From Edaphochlamys debaryana (taxonomy: Eukaryota; Chlorophyta; Chlorophyceae; Chlamydomonadales): 64,000 nt of DNA. Shown here piece after piece: positions 33,101 to 44,560 of the stretch. The stretch covers positions 2,790,001 to 2,854,000 of the forward strand of contig JAEHOE010000002.1 of assembly GCA_016858145.1 (NCBI GenBank), given 5' to 3'. Below the pieces are notes generated by a model. It did not search any database, had not been told where the DNA came from, and saw only the letters and a program-made list of their open reading frames with translations. Position numbers and translations under genes: made by a program. Each line of letters begins with the position of its first letter. Positions within the stretch are counted from its first letter, which is position 1.

Positions 33101-36100
33101 TTTCCATCCCCCTCGCCCGCCCCCCTCCCCTCACCATGCCCGGATCGTCGTACGATCTCAGCCCCGTGATCGGCCCCCCGTGCCCCTCCTGCACGTCCAG
33201 CACCTCCCCCTCGAGGGGGTCAGCCAGACACAGCTCCCCCCCGTGGCACCCCACGATCAGGGAGCGCCAGCCCTGTCAGGGGGGGGAGGGAGGAGGATAG
33301 CTGAGGGTAAGGAGCTAAGGGGAAGGCACTAGGCGCTTTCAGTTAACCACAGCCCACCTCCACCCCAACCAACACAACCCCACCCTCCAGCCCCTGCCTG
33401 CACGAAGGCCGCGCCCAGCGCCAGACTGCATTGGGGAAGGGGAGGTCCCCGCAGCCCTCCCAGCCACTCCCACGATCTACTCAACTATCTACTTAATTAT
33501 CTACTTGCCATACAAGATCACCCTCCCCACCTGCACGAAGGCCGCGCACAGCGCCAGGCTGCCGTCGTCCCGGAACGTGCGGAGCGGCCGGAAGCGGCTG
33601 CGGAAGGGGGGCAGGGGATCAGGGAGACGGGGATTGAGAGGGGGTATGTATGGTTATGCCGCATGGTCGCGCAGCCGCCGGAAGCGGCTGCGGGCGGGGG
33701 GACGGGGGAGGAGAGCGTGTGGGACACGTGGGTACAAAGGGCAGAGTGATGGGTGTGGGGAAGGTGTGGGGGAAGGTGCGGTACAAAGGGAAGTCCGGAT
33801 GCAGACGGCGGCGGCCCCGCTATCGACCGCCCAGGCTTTAGGCTCCTGGGATCCTGGACACTCGTACCCCGTACCGTACGGCACCACACACCACACCACA
33901 CCGTGTCGTACCTGTAGAGGAAGTGGCGGTCGGCGCGCGCTCCCCCGCGGCCCCCGTGCCCCCCCAGTCCCTCTCTCCGCGCCACGCGCCGTGCCACGTT
34001 GGAGGGTGCGTCCATGGCGTGTGTGGCCTGACAGGGGGGGAGGGAAGGGGGAGGGAAGGAGGATGGGTGGGGATGAGTTGGGGTTACTGCAGAGCCACGA
34101 CATGAGGGATGCATGAGGGAGAGGGAGTAGCTGAGGCCGTGGGGAGTTGCGGGGACAGAAAAGCAAGAGTGGGGAGTCAGGCGAGAACCCGGCGCCCCGT
34201 TGCGTGGAGGAGGGGGGGAGGGTAAAGGAGACGAGGTGGAGAGGGATGAGGATTGTTGTTGGTAGTGGTGGCGGTGAAAGGGTGGCAGAAGCTGAGGCCA
34301 TGGGGACACACAGGGGCGCTGACCTCAGGGCCAAAACCCCCCGATACTCCCCTACCCCCTAGCGCAGCTCCAACTTGAGGCTATACCTAGCGCTGAGAGA
34401 AGGTCCCCCAAGCTTGGCCGCCGTACCCCACCTGCGGCATGACGTACGGCCGTGACAGCGGGATGGGCGGCAGCATGGCGGTTGGTACGGCACAGTGCAT
34501 GACCGCCTGGCGGTGCTGCTGCCGCAGGTACGACTGCACGATGGCATGGAGCTTAGTCAGCGGCGGCGGCCGGGACATCAGGTACGACAGATCCCGGGCC
34601 GCCGCCTCCACGTGGGCGGGCAGCTCCTGCGGCTCCGACGCCGCCGCCGGGCCGCCGCCACAGCCGCCAGCAGCGGCGGCGGTTGGTGACGTGGCCGCCG
34701 CCAGCGCGGCGACGGCGGCGGCGGTTGAGTTGGAGGAGTGGCGTTTGAGGCCGGCGGCGGCGGCCGCAGCGGCGGCGGGCGGCTTGCGGGAGGGCAGGTT
34801 GGCCAAGAGCGGGTTGGGGCCCGACGGCGCGAGGGGGTTGGAGCCAGCGGCGGCGGCTGCTGGCGTGGCGGCGGCGGCTGCACCGGCGGCGGCGGCAGGG
34901 CGGTCGCCGGCGGCGGAGAAGAAGGGACTCGCAGCGGCGGCGGCGCGGCTCTTACCGGGAAGCTGCGTAAATACAGGAATGGGAGATGGGAACAACCAGA
35001 GGCATGACTAAGGACCAGGCATGGCTGTGCATGGCATGGCAAGACCATATACGTGCCCGGCGCATGGCGCCTTGGCATCACTCATGGCCCCGTACACCAT
35101 CCGTGTACGGAAGGATACGGTACCGTATGTTGAACGGCAAAACCTACCTGCGGCGTGTGCGCCAGGCTCCGGGGCAGGTGCAGCTGTTGCAACTGCTGCT
35201 GACCAAAGGCGCGGACCAGATAGTCCCCATCACTGCCGCCCCCCGCCGCCGCCGCCGTTGCACCGCCGCCGTTGGCTGCCGCCGCTGCCGTCGACGGCGG
35301 CGGCGGCAGGCCGTCCATGACCATCTGCTGGGGGCCGTCGCCGGCAGCGCCCGGCGGAGCTGACGGCGGCGTGCGGCCGGGCGTCGCCTGCACGCCGCCG
35401 CCGCCGCCGCCGCCGCCGCGGCGGCGGCCGCCGCTGGCCCGGCCGTTGGCGGAGGCGGCGGCAGCCCGCCCGGAGCCAGCGGCGCCGCCAGGTGTGCCGA
35501 CGTCGGCGGCAGCCGCCGTGGCGGCGGCGGCGGCGGCGGTGGCGCCGCGGGTTCGGGGGTGCGGCACCGGCGGCAGCGGCGCGCTGGCCCTCCGCTTTAG
35601 GACCGACCGGGGGCCGTCGCCACCGCCGCCGCCGCCGCCGCCGCCAGCCGCCTCCGCTGGAGCCTCTTTGCCCTCCGCCACACCTTTCTCCTGCGTAGCT
35701 GGCCCCACCTCCTCCACCCCGTTCTCCCCCTCCTTGGCCCCCTTCTCCGCCGCCTCCGCCCGCTCCGCCCGGTCCGCCCTTTCCTTGGCCCGGCCGCGAC
35801 GTTCCAACTTCTCCTTAAGCTCCTTCATCAGCTGCGGCGGCGGCAGATGCGGCAGCTGTGGCGCAGGTTTGGCCTGCGGCGGCCGCTGATCCCGCTCCTG
35901 CCCCTGGGCCGGTTGCTTTTCCGCTTGTGCTTGCGGTTGTTGGTGTGGCTGTGGCTGAGACACGGGTGGCGGTTGCTGGGGCGCGGTGGGAGTCAGAGAA
36001 GGGCCGGGCGCACGCGCCCTGGCGAGATCTGAAGCCAGATCCGATCTGCTCCGTACGGCAGCCGCCGCATCTCGGAGCGCCGCCGAGATCGCGATCGGGC

Positions 36101-39100
36101 GGCCCTTGCGCGCCGTTGACGCGCCCGCCGGCCCTGCCCCGCCTCCGCCGGCTCCTGCCGCCGCCGCGCCGCCGCCGCCGCCGCCGCCAAACGGCGTCGA
36201 CGTCAGCAACGACGCACCGCCGGCCTGCCCTGCCGCCGCCAGCCCCGGCCCGGCCTCCCCGGCCCCGCCTGCCGCCTCCGCGGCCCCTGCCGCCGCCGCC
36301 GCTGGGGCCGCCGCCAGCGCCGCCGGCGCCGCTGGCGGCGGCGGCGGCAGGTGCAGCAGGCGCTGCAGGGCGGCGGCGGCGCGGCCCAGGCCTGCCTCCG
36401 CCGCCAGCGCGCCGGCGGCGGCGTGCAGGCCCGAGCCCCGCAGGTGGTCGTGGATGAGCAGGAGCAGCTCCAGGGGTGCGTAGGAGACGTGGGAGGCGGC
36501 TGCGATGGCGGCACGCTCGATCTGCGATTGGGGGAACGGAGTGCGGGCAGGAGTAAGGGCTCCTCTACGCTTGCACCCATACCGAGAGTGGTAGCGAGTG
36601 GTAGGTCTGTAAAGATGCCGAGGCGGCCGATTGGCAGGAGAGACGGAGCAGACTCGCCACACACGGGGACGGCTGGAAGCTTCCAAGTTTGAGGAGTCCG
36701 TGACTTGCCTTGTGTAGCGCGGGCGCGGTGGCGTCGGCTGCGGCCGTCAGCTTGTCGGGCGGGTGGGGGTGGGCGCGGGAGAGCGGCCCGGAGCCTGCCG
36801 GAAGGGACCGTGAGAGAGCGCAGGGGGAGTTAGGGCGCAGCGCGGCAGGGCACTTGGTGGGGCAGGCGGGGTGCCAATGGTCAAGGCACCGGACTCCCAA
36901 GTCCGGTCCGATGCTGCCTCGACTCAGTCCGTTTTCGTCCCGAGGGAGGTCGGGGCGTAGAGCGGCAGGGCCCCCAAATAGGGCAGTACGAGTACTCTCA
37001 GCAAGGCACTTGGCAAGGTCCCATGCTGCCTCCACGGTGTGCAAGAGTCCATTCCCGTCCGGCCAGTTCCGGTCCGCATTAGTCCGGTCCGGTCCTGTCC
37101 TGTCCGGTCCTGTCCTGTCCTGTCCTGTCCTGTCCTGTCCTGTCCTGTCCTGTCCTGTCCTGTCCTGTCCTGTCCTGTCCTGTCCGGTCCGGCACTCACC
37201 CAGGCTGGTGGCGGTGGTGAGGCCGATGAGCTCCAGCGCCGCAGCGGTGAAGGCCGAGTGCCAGTCGCCGTGGGCGGCGCCCGGGGCGGGGCCGGGGCCG
37301 GCGCCGGCGCCCTGCCCCCCGCCGTGAGGGTCCGTGGGGGTGAGGCCGGGGGCGCGGCGGCCCGCGGCCCCCCCCATGGGGTCACGGACCAGGTCGGACA
37401 GCAGGCGGGCGAGCTGCGGACGGGAGGGGGTTGGGCAGTTGAATGCAACAACTAACGACCAACGGTCAACGGTCAACGGCACAGGGGGTCTCCGACAAGG
37501 TCGGTTAGCAGGCGGGCGAGCTGCAGGTAGGGCGGGGGGAGCTGCCAGCCCTACCCAACCCACCGACCCCGCCCTCTCCATCGCCCTTCTTCGCTCCGAC
37601 TACGCTCGTTTCCTGACCGAAACATGCGTCACAAAACCAGAGACAAACCACACAAACCAGAGACAACCAGAGACCAACGACTAACGGTCAATGACACGGC
37701 GGGCCAGGCAAAAGGTCCCACAGGAGGACGTTCACCCGGGCAAGCCTGCTACCCACTTTGTCTGCCTGGACAGAGAATCAACCCTTCCCTCGCTCATATG
37801 CCCCCGCCCACCACTCGCTCACGTCCCATCCCAATCTCACTTCAGACCCCTCCTCGGATCTCACCTGCAGCCTTGTCAGAATGAGGCGCATGCCCGGGTC
37901 CCCTGCCAGGCCCAGCAGGGCCCGGCAGGCGAGGGCCCGGATGCGGTCCAGGGCCGCAGCGGGCAGCGCCGACGGGCCCAGCCCGTGCCGCGGCTGTAGC
38001 AGCTGCAGCAGGCAACGGATTCCGTTGGCGTGCCGTACGGCAGCACGTGCGATGCCGTACCCCGCCTCGAGGGCTTGGCCCAGGGAGGGAGCGGGCGGGG
38101 GGGCGGCGGAGGGGCCGAGGTCGAGGGGGGGCATGGAAGGCGGAGGGCCGGAGGCGGAAGTCGGAGCGGCGGGGGTGGCGGAAGGCGAAGCGTCGGGGTT
38201 GTCGTCGCCGGCGGCGGCGGGCTCGGACTGGGCGGCGGCTGCGGTGGCGGCCGCGGCGGTGACGTCGGGGTGGCGGTCGGGGCGGCGGGCGGGGGTGGTG
38301 GTGTGGAGGGCAGCGGCGGGACCGGGGCGGCTGCCGCCGCCGCCGCCGCCGCCGGCGCCGCCAGCGGCGGAGGGCAGGAGGGGGGCCAGGGAGGGCGGCG
38401 GAGTGACGCAGAGGGCAATCACCGCCAGAGCCTCCGCCACGGCCTGAGGAGGAAGCGGGCGTGTCCAGTGCGGGGGAAGTCAGCAGAGTCAATGAGGAGA
38501 AAAGGGGAGGAGAGGGTTAGGCGGCGGTTTGTGGGAAGCTGATGAACGCAAAATCCTTTCGTCTCACATCGGGGTCGACGCTCTGGAAGAAGGCGCTGCA
38601 CGCGTGTCAATACACATTACCCCTCTCGACCCTCCCCGTTCCCCCTCCGCCCCCCACCTCCGGGTCGCTCTGGAAGAAGGCGCTGCAGGTGAGCGTAGCC
38701 GCACCCAGCAGCACGCCCACGCCGGAGCGATGGCCGCCGCCGCCGCCCACGGGGACCAGGGCGGTCACCATCTGCCGGCACGGGTGGCGGTTGGGGACGG
38801 GACAGGAGTCGATTGGAATTCTGAGAGCGCAGGTGCATCCTAACGCGATGCATCCTCACGTATCAACCAGCGGAGGAACTCTTTTAAGCTAACAAGCCTA
38901 ACCCCATGGGACCCCGCAGCCCCACCCATCCTCCCCCTTCTCACCGCCCTCCTCGCCAGCGGCGCCGCCGCCAGCAGCCGCATGGCCCCCAGCGCCGCCA
39001 CGGAGGCCTCGTGGAACCATCGCTCGGGGGGGAGGGCGGAGACCAGCTCCAGCAGGAGGGAGGGGACGCCGGCGTCCAGCAGGTGCTGTGAGGGGGTTGG

Positions 39101-42100
39101 TGGAGGGGGAGGGGGCAGGGGGGCGAGGGGGGTGAGTGCAACCAGCGCTCGGGGGGGGGGGCAGCAGGGGGGGCACTCCGGCGATCCAAGTCCTTGCATG
39201 GGACGGACAGGGGGGTTCCAGAAACGTGGTAGAAGACGAGGGCGGATGTAGGCCTTGCCGGGCATTCCGCGACCTCTTTCTTCCTAGCCAGTGGTCGTGG
39301 TAGAAGACGGTAACAGGCATCAAAATGTGGATGCCTTCATCCCAGATCCCCACCTCTAGCGCGGGCCAGCGGCACCTCGCAAACGCCTCCGCCAGGCGCC
39401 GGTCCGTCTCCAGCGCCGAGGCGATCGAGTCGAGCGCCTCAGCGCTCGTGTCCACGGGGCGGTACGGCAGCTGTACGGCAGGCAGCGGCTGTACGGCAGA
39501 TGCCGCCGAGGCGCCGGCGGCTGCGGCCGTGCGGCCCGCACCGGCGCGGGATGCTGGCGCCGCCGCCAGGGCGGCGGCGGAGGTGCGGTCGGCGGAGGCT
39601 GCAAGGCTGCGGCGCAGGGCCTGGTGGGATCGCGGCGACGAAAGCAGGTGAGGATGGTGGCGAGGTATGGGGCAAGCGCAGTTGACTGTCATACACCTGT
39701 CATGCCCCACCAGCCGGACGGTAGGTCCATGACTGACACTCCACGCCTCCCCCCCGACGCCCCCCCTGACAGCCAAATCAGACTGGGAGACTGCCCCATA
39801 CCCCCCCACCCACCCCCCACCTGCACGTGCAGCACCAGGTGCGTTGCGATGAACTGCCGCAGCGTCAGCACCGCGTAGTAACCGACCTGCGGTTGGCGGT
39901 TGGCGGTAAGATATCGGCGGTTAGCTTGTGGTTGGCGTACCTTGACCTCCCTTATCCCCTGCCCGTTCTCCTCGCCCCCTCGCCTGCCGCTCCATGTACC
40001 TCCTCAACTGCCCCGTTTGGTGCCCTGCCTGTTGCCCTGCCCGTTTGCACACCCTTACCCCCCTCCCGCTGTCCCAACACACCTGTCGCTCCATGCGTAG
40101 GTCGGGTGGCTCGGGGGCGCGCAGTGACGTCAGCAGCGCCCGCAGCTGGTTGGACAGCCGCCGCACGCCGTCCTGGGGGGGGAGGGGCGAGGGGAAGGGC
40201 GAGAAGGGGCACGAGTTGGGGAACTTTCGAAGCTCAGCTTGGAATGGGGCATCGGGGGAAGGGGGGGGGGCGAGGGGCACGGAGGTGGGGCGATAGAGGC
40301 GCAAGGAAGAGGAGGCTGGGCAGGAGGGAAGTGTGCACGCAGGATGCACTAGCCAGCCTCAACCCCAACCCACACACAGCCTTTACACACATACAGGGTC
40401 AACACACATCCTTTCCAACAAGCGCTTTCCACTCTATCCTCTCCGCACCCAGGCCCACCCAGGCCCTCACCTGGGCCTGGAACTGTCGAAGCGCCGCCGG
40501 GAAGTGCAGGCAGCTCGACAGAAACGACACGGCCGTCTTCCGGGCTGAGTCCTGACCACAACTCAGCAGCGCAAGGGCCGCCCCCACCACCTGTGCCGGG
40601 CCACCTGCCGACACCCCCCCTGCTCCGGCTACTGCCCCTGGGGCACCCCCGCCGCCGCCAGCGCCCTCAGCGCTGGGCCCGGCCTCCAGGGCCGGCGCCG
40701 CCGCCGCCTGGGCCCCGCTGGGCCCCGCCTGGGCCCCGGACTTAGGCCCGCCCTGGGCCCCGCTGGGCTCCGTGAGCAGGCGCTCGAAGGCCAGGGGCGC
40801 TGCCACCAGGGAGTGGAGCAGCATGGCCAGGCCCGGGCAGGTGTGGGGGTTGCTGCGAGGGGTTGGAGGGGAGATGCGGAGGGAGGGGCGAGGACGGAAC
40901 TTATTAGCTTGACGGTTTACCTCGTGCCACGCGATGGTGAGGAGGCTGGCGGGGAAACAAGCCCGTTGGCAGCGTCAGCCACACACAAGCCAGCCGCTTG
41001 GCGCCCGCCTTGGAGACGCCCCCAACCCCTTCCACCAGCTGAACCTCGCCCTGCCCAGCAGCCCCCCAGCCGACCCCTCTTTCCCATCCGGAAAGGTGCC
41101 CACGCCCCTCATTCCCTCACCGTGGCAGCGCGAGGGCGAGGCCCACCCCCCCAGCTTCCACCAGCTGCTCCGCGAACCGCCGGTGCGCCGTCAGCGATAC
41201 GCAGGCGCCCAGCGCGTCCCACAGCAGCCGGTGGTCGGCCACCCGCTGTTGCTCCGTACTCGCCGTACCGCCCGCCGTACTGCCGTACGACCACGGGCTC
41301 CAGCCCGCGCCCCGCCGCATCAGCTCCATGAGGGCCTCTGGGCCCCGCTCGGCCAGCAGTGGGCCCAGCGCGTCCAGGTACTCGCCCAGGCAGGCCAGCA
41401 GGCCCGCGCAGCCCTGCGGTTGGGTTTCAGCAGTTTTTGGCATTTTGGGAACTGACGCTGCGTTATAGGATTACAGACGGCTAAGAGCAGCAGCACCATT
41501 TTGACACCCTCCGAAGCCCTGGACTGGACAGTGGACGCTCCCGGCAGCCCGGGCCGGATGGCTGCCTGGTGCCAGCCTCACCTGCAGCCGCAGCCGCCGC
41601 AGCGCCGGGAGCGGGTGCAGCAGGGCGGGGACGTTGGAGGTGGCCGCGGGTGCGGTGGTGGCAGTTGCGGTCGTGGAGGAGGGGGCGGTGGTGGTGGTGG
41701 CGGTGGGTGCAGTGGAGGAGGCCGGAAGGGCGGTGGAGGTGGAGGAGGAGGGCGGGTCAAGCAGGGCGGCGCGCAGGTAGCGGGCGACCTTGGCGAGCAG
41801 GGGGGAGGAGGAGGCGGTCCCCGCGTAGTCCTCATTGGACATGGCAATGGCCAGCAGGCCTGTGGGGGAGGGGGAGAGAGGGAGTGGGAAAGGGAGTGGG
41901 ATGGGGTTCAAAGGAGGGAAAGGAAGGGGAAGGGAAAGAAAAAGGGAAAGGGAGGATGTGGAAGGCAACAAGGGGCATGGCAATGGCCAGCAGGCCTGTG
42001 GGGGGGGGGAGGGTATGCGAGAGGGAGGGAAGGAGGTGGGGGCAGGGGGCTAGAGACATGCAAAGACCCGACCTACCCGCTGACTCGCGCACAAGCCCCG

Positions 42101-43634
42101 TGCACCCATGCACCCACCAACGTCAAACCCCGCTGACTCGCAAGGCTGGCTGTGAGGGGCCACCAACCACGGCTGCATCCCATTCCTAGCCCCACGCACG
42201 CCAGGGTCTGCACACCAGCCCCGGCCCGGCCCCCTGTGCACGCAAACCCGTCCACCCCCACCCCATCCTCGCCAAACGCAGGCGCCCCAGGCACACGGGG
42301 GTCTACACACAAGCCCCGGACCCCCTATGCACACCAAACCCCCCACCACCACCCTGTGGACCCCCATACACACCACCCTCCCCTTTATCCCCTCCCGCAC
42401 GCACTCGTTGCGTACACGGAGCGTGCCTCCCTCAGCAGGTCCTCATCGGAGGCGGGGGCCGGGTCGGAGGGGGTGGGCGGCAGGGCGTCGCCCTCGCCCG
42501 CAGCCCACTCCTGGGGACCGGCAGTACAGCAGGCAGGGGCGGGTCTAGCGTGAGGCAACTTAGGGCGTAGGGACTGTGGCACCGGGGGCCCCTTCACGTC
42601 TCCTCCCCATCCCCGTGTGCGCCCTGGCCACACGACCCTGACCCTGCCTCCCTCTTGCCCCATGGGTGATGAAGGCCCCATCCACTTGCGTTGCCTGTTG
42701 CCCCCATTGGTAGCCCTCTTGCTTCCCTCTCGCTCCCTCCCCCGTTGCCTCCTGCCCCCTTCCCCCTTCTTGCGCCCCCCTCTTGCCACCCTCTTGCCTC
42801 CCCCCCTCGCACCAGCAGCTGCTCCATGCAGCGGTCCTCCGTGAGGGGGTACTGGAAGCCCCAGGCCCCCAGGCAGGCCAGCAGCAGCCGCAGACCCACG
42901 GCCTGCTCCTCCAGCGTTGCCGTACGCGACAGCACCCAGCTGTCGCACACGCCGTCGTACACCGTCTCCCGGTCCTGGGATCGTAAAGGTTTGGGGCCGT
43001 GGGGGGAGGGCTGGCGGACGTGGTGGGGTGCAGCGGGCGCCTTGAGCGCAGCACCTTGCCGAGGCAGGCGGCACAAGAAACCTACCCCTTGTAACTCTTG
43101 CCCCCTTGCCCGAGGCCCTCATATCCATCACCCTCTGGCCCCCTCTCACAGCCCCCACCCCACAACCCGCACCCCCAGCCCCCCTCGCCCCCACCTTGAT
43201 CACTGCCAGGATCTGTCCGATGGAGTGCGCCGCCCTCTGCCCCGCGGGGCCGCCCCACGGGTCGCCCACCACGTCCCTGAACCGCCCCTCCTCCGCCTCC
43301 AGAAGGGAGGCCAACTGCGCGGCGGCCGCCAGGCGGGCGCTGTAGCCCGAGCCCGAGGAGATGACGTCGAGCAGCTCGCGGACCGCCTGGGGGAAGGGGG
43401 GAGTGGAGTGGAGGGGAGAGGAGGGGAGGGTGGGAGGGGTGCGAGGGGGGTAAGGAGGGGGAGGGGCGAGGGCCGGGGAGGGGTAGGCGAAGAGACCCGG
43501 TCCCGGGAGACCCTTACCCCGGTGCCCTTGCCCCCTTAGCCCACACCGCCACACCCGACACTCACCTGGGTGTCCACCAGAGGCACCACCACCCTCGGCA
43601 GCACCGGCACTCCGGCGACGGTGCGGTCCGCCAT
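30189..43634 (-). CDS. DCAF1: DCAF1 (VprBP-type) substrate receptor of CUL4-DDB1
   Basis: Substrate receptor of the nuclear CRL4 ubiquitin ligase. Twenty-six exons: 43634-43566, 43386-43195, 42974-42813, 42510-42405, 41859-41582, 41413-41121, 40852-40471, 40172-40083, 39886-39821, 39620-39354, 39085-38945, 38771-38658, 38443-37865, 37413-37200, 36794-36709, 36521-35148, 34962-34432, 34027-33912, 33597-33531, 33272-33135, 32892-32707, 32461-32063, 31822-31709, 31449-31300, 31078-30920, 30782-30189. All phases agree; 2288 residues. Helical armadillo-like part 1-1010, LisH motif near 1030-1055 (LELLLLIHDHLRGSG), then a long Ala/Gly/Pro-rich linker, WD40 propeller about 1650-2090, acidic tail. 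Diagnostic DCAF1 strings are HQFDQFTDVGSGAFHPGG, NSEVWDLRSQRLLRSVPSLD (with a WDxR DDB1-binding motif), HTAFRTLDAASYADIATV and FEVGRRRPADDDSD. Intron 15 uses a GC donor. It is larger than plant homologues because of homopolymeric linkers. Weakest exons: 14, 15 and 18. Confidence 0.93.
32652..32669 (-). repeat. copy of DCAF1 exon 21 3' edge in intron 21
   Basis: 18 bp identical to 32706-32723, the last codons (Pro-Asp-Gly-Thr-Gln) of the exon. Offset 54 bp. Confidence 0.85.
33398..33429 (-). repeat. copy of DCAF1 exon 19 3' end in intron 19
   Basis: 30 of 32 bp match 33531-33562, the 3' half of exon 19. Offset 133 bp. Confidence 0.92.
33677..33693 (-). repeat. copy of DCAF1 exon 19 5' edge in intron 18
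   Basis: 17 bp identical to 33587-33603, including the GCAG acceptor. Offset 90 bp. Exon 19 is therefore flanked by copies of both of its own ends. Confidence 0.85.
37083..37190. repeat. TGTCC pentamer array in DCAF1 intron 14
   Basis: About 21 five-base units, mostly TGTCC with some GGTCC. On the coding strand it reads GGACA, just after the exon 14 donor. Confidence 0.95.
37498..37524 (-). repeat. copy of DCAF1 exon 14 5' edge in intron 13
   Basis: 25 of 27 bp match 37391-37417, including the CAG acceptor. Offset 107 bp. Confidence 0.9.
38580..38600 (-). repeat. copy of DCAF1 exon 12 3' part in intron 12
   Basis: 21 bp identical to 38667-38687. The copy is followed by a donor-like GTGAGA, so it resembles a second, alternative end of exon 12. 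Offset 87 bp. Confidence 0.88.
41976..42004 (-). repeat. copy of DCAF1 exon 5 5' edge in intron 4
   Basis: 29 bp identical to 41840-41868, covering the CCCCCACAG acceptor and first codons of exon 5. Offset 136 bp. Confidence 0.95.
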
Positions 43635-44005
43635 GGCCGGCTGTCGATCCCGCTAAAACCCCACCAGGCCCCGCAAGGTCGTCCCTTGGCGGCCCTCAGT
43701 AGCACTCCAAGTAAGCTCTGGTTATGGGCGACATAGCCCGCAGCCTGCCCGGACTCCGAGCTGCGCCGGAAGGGGTGCACTTCGGCGCGCGATTCCGGCC
43801 GGGCAAAAAGCTTTGACCTGGCAGGAGGTATCACCGGCGTGGCTAAGAGAATATGTGAACAGTCGTATGCGTGCAGAGAGCGGGGCCTTTCGAGGGCTTT
43901 CGCGGAATGGCCAATGCAGCTCAATCTAGGCCTGTCTCACCTCGCTCCTCAGCAGCCCCTGTGTGCTTCGTTCGACGCAGTAGCTTGCATAGAACCCTAG
44001 CAACA
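43635..44005. promoter_or_regulatory. shared divergent promoter, DCAF1 / small membrane protein
   Basis: 371 bp between opposite start codons. No core element could be assigned. Confidence 0.55.
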
Positions 44006-44560
44006 ATGGGTGGAGGCCACCACCACGCTCCGGCTGTGCCCGAGCCGTCCTATGCCAAGCACCTAGCCAAGCCGTCGGGCCTTTGCCCTGAGGGCTTTTT
44101 CTACAACCGGGGTGCGTTAGGAGAGCATACGGAGGATAGTCCTGGGCTGCAGGTTGTCGGTGGGGAGCACCAGGCGTGATGGAGCCCCTGTCCCTGAGAG
44201 GCACGGCATCGACTGGTTCTTGCTGCATGCAGAGATTTGGTATCCGCACGGTGGCTTCTACTGCGACCCCAAGGGCTGGCGCAAGAACACTCTGTTCGCG
44301 CTCGGGTGAGGCCCGCTGCACGCAACCGCTGGTGCTCTCTCCAGCGTTGCCTTGATGCTAATGGTTCCATGATTCGTAGGGCCATCGGTGGGCTGATGTA
44401 CCTCACCTTCCAATACTCGACCGCCAATGAGGTCCGGCACATGGCCCCCAAGGGCTGGATTCCCAGCCTGATGTGGAACTCCAACGTGCCTGACCCCGTG
44501 GACTTCCGTGGGCGAAAGCTGGGCCGCGACGGCAAGCTGCCGGAGGCGGAGCACCACTGA
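44006..44560 (+). CDS. small single-span membrane protein, possibly a mitochondrial complex I accessory subunit
   Basis: Three exons in phase (44006-44111, 44233-44305, 44380-44560) give 119 residues. The protein has a His-rich N-terminus (MGGGHHHAP), a Tyr/Trp/Gly-rich block (EIWYPHGGFYCDPKGW), one hydrophobic span (NTLFALGAIGGLMYLTF) and a charged tail ending EAEHH. I do not recognise the family with confidence. The small size, a single span preceded by Lys/Arg and a His-rich end recall supernumerary subunits of mitochondrial NADH dehydrogenase (B12- or ESSS-type), but this rests on general resemblance only. The ATG is preceded by ACA and is the only one that keeps the frame to the first donor. 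Confidence 0.8.

Noticed and set aside
31920..33254. 444-residue minus-strand frame in DCAF1
   Set aside because: It runs through several DCAF1 introns. The conserved WD40 exons lie in different frames separated by good splice sites.
36875..36905. tRNA-like hairpin CCGGACT...AGTCCGG in DCAF1 intron 14
   Set aside because: The stem is 7 bp with a 4-base loop and there is no T-loop GTTCRA or acceptor stem, so it is not a tRNA.
37083..37190. TGTCC array as a possible telomere-like or coding repeat
   Set aside because: Simple pentamer array inside an intron, with no link to a coding frame or known telomere unit.
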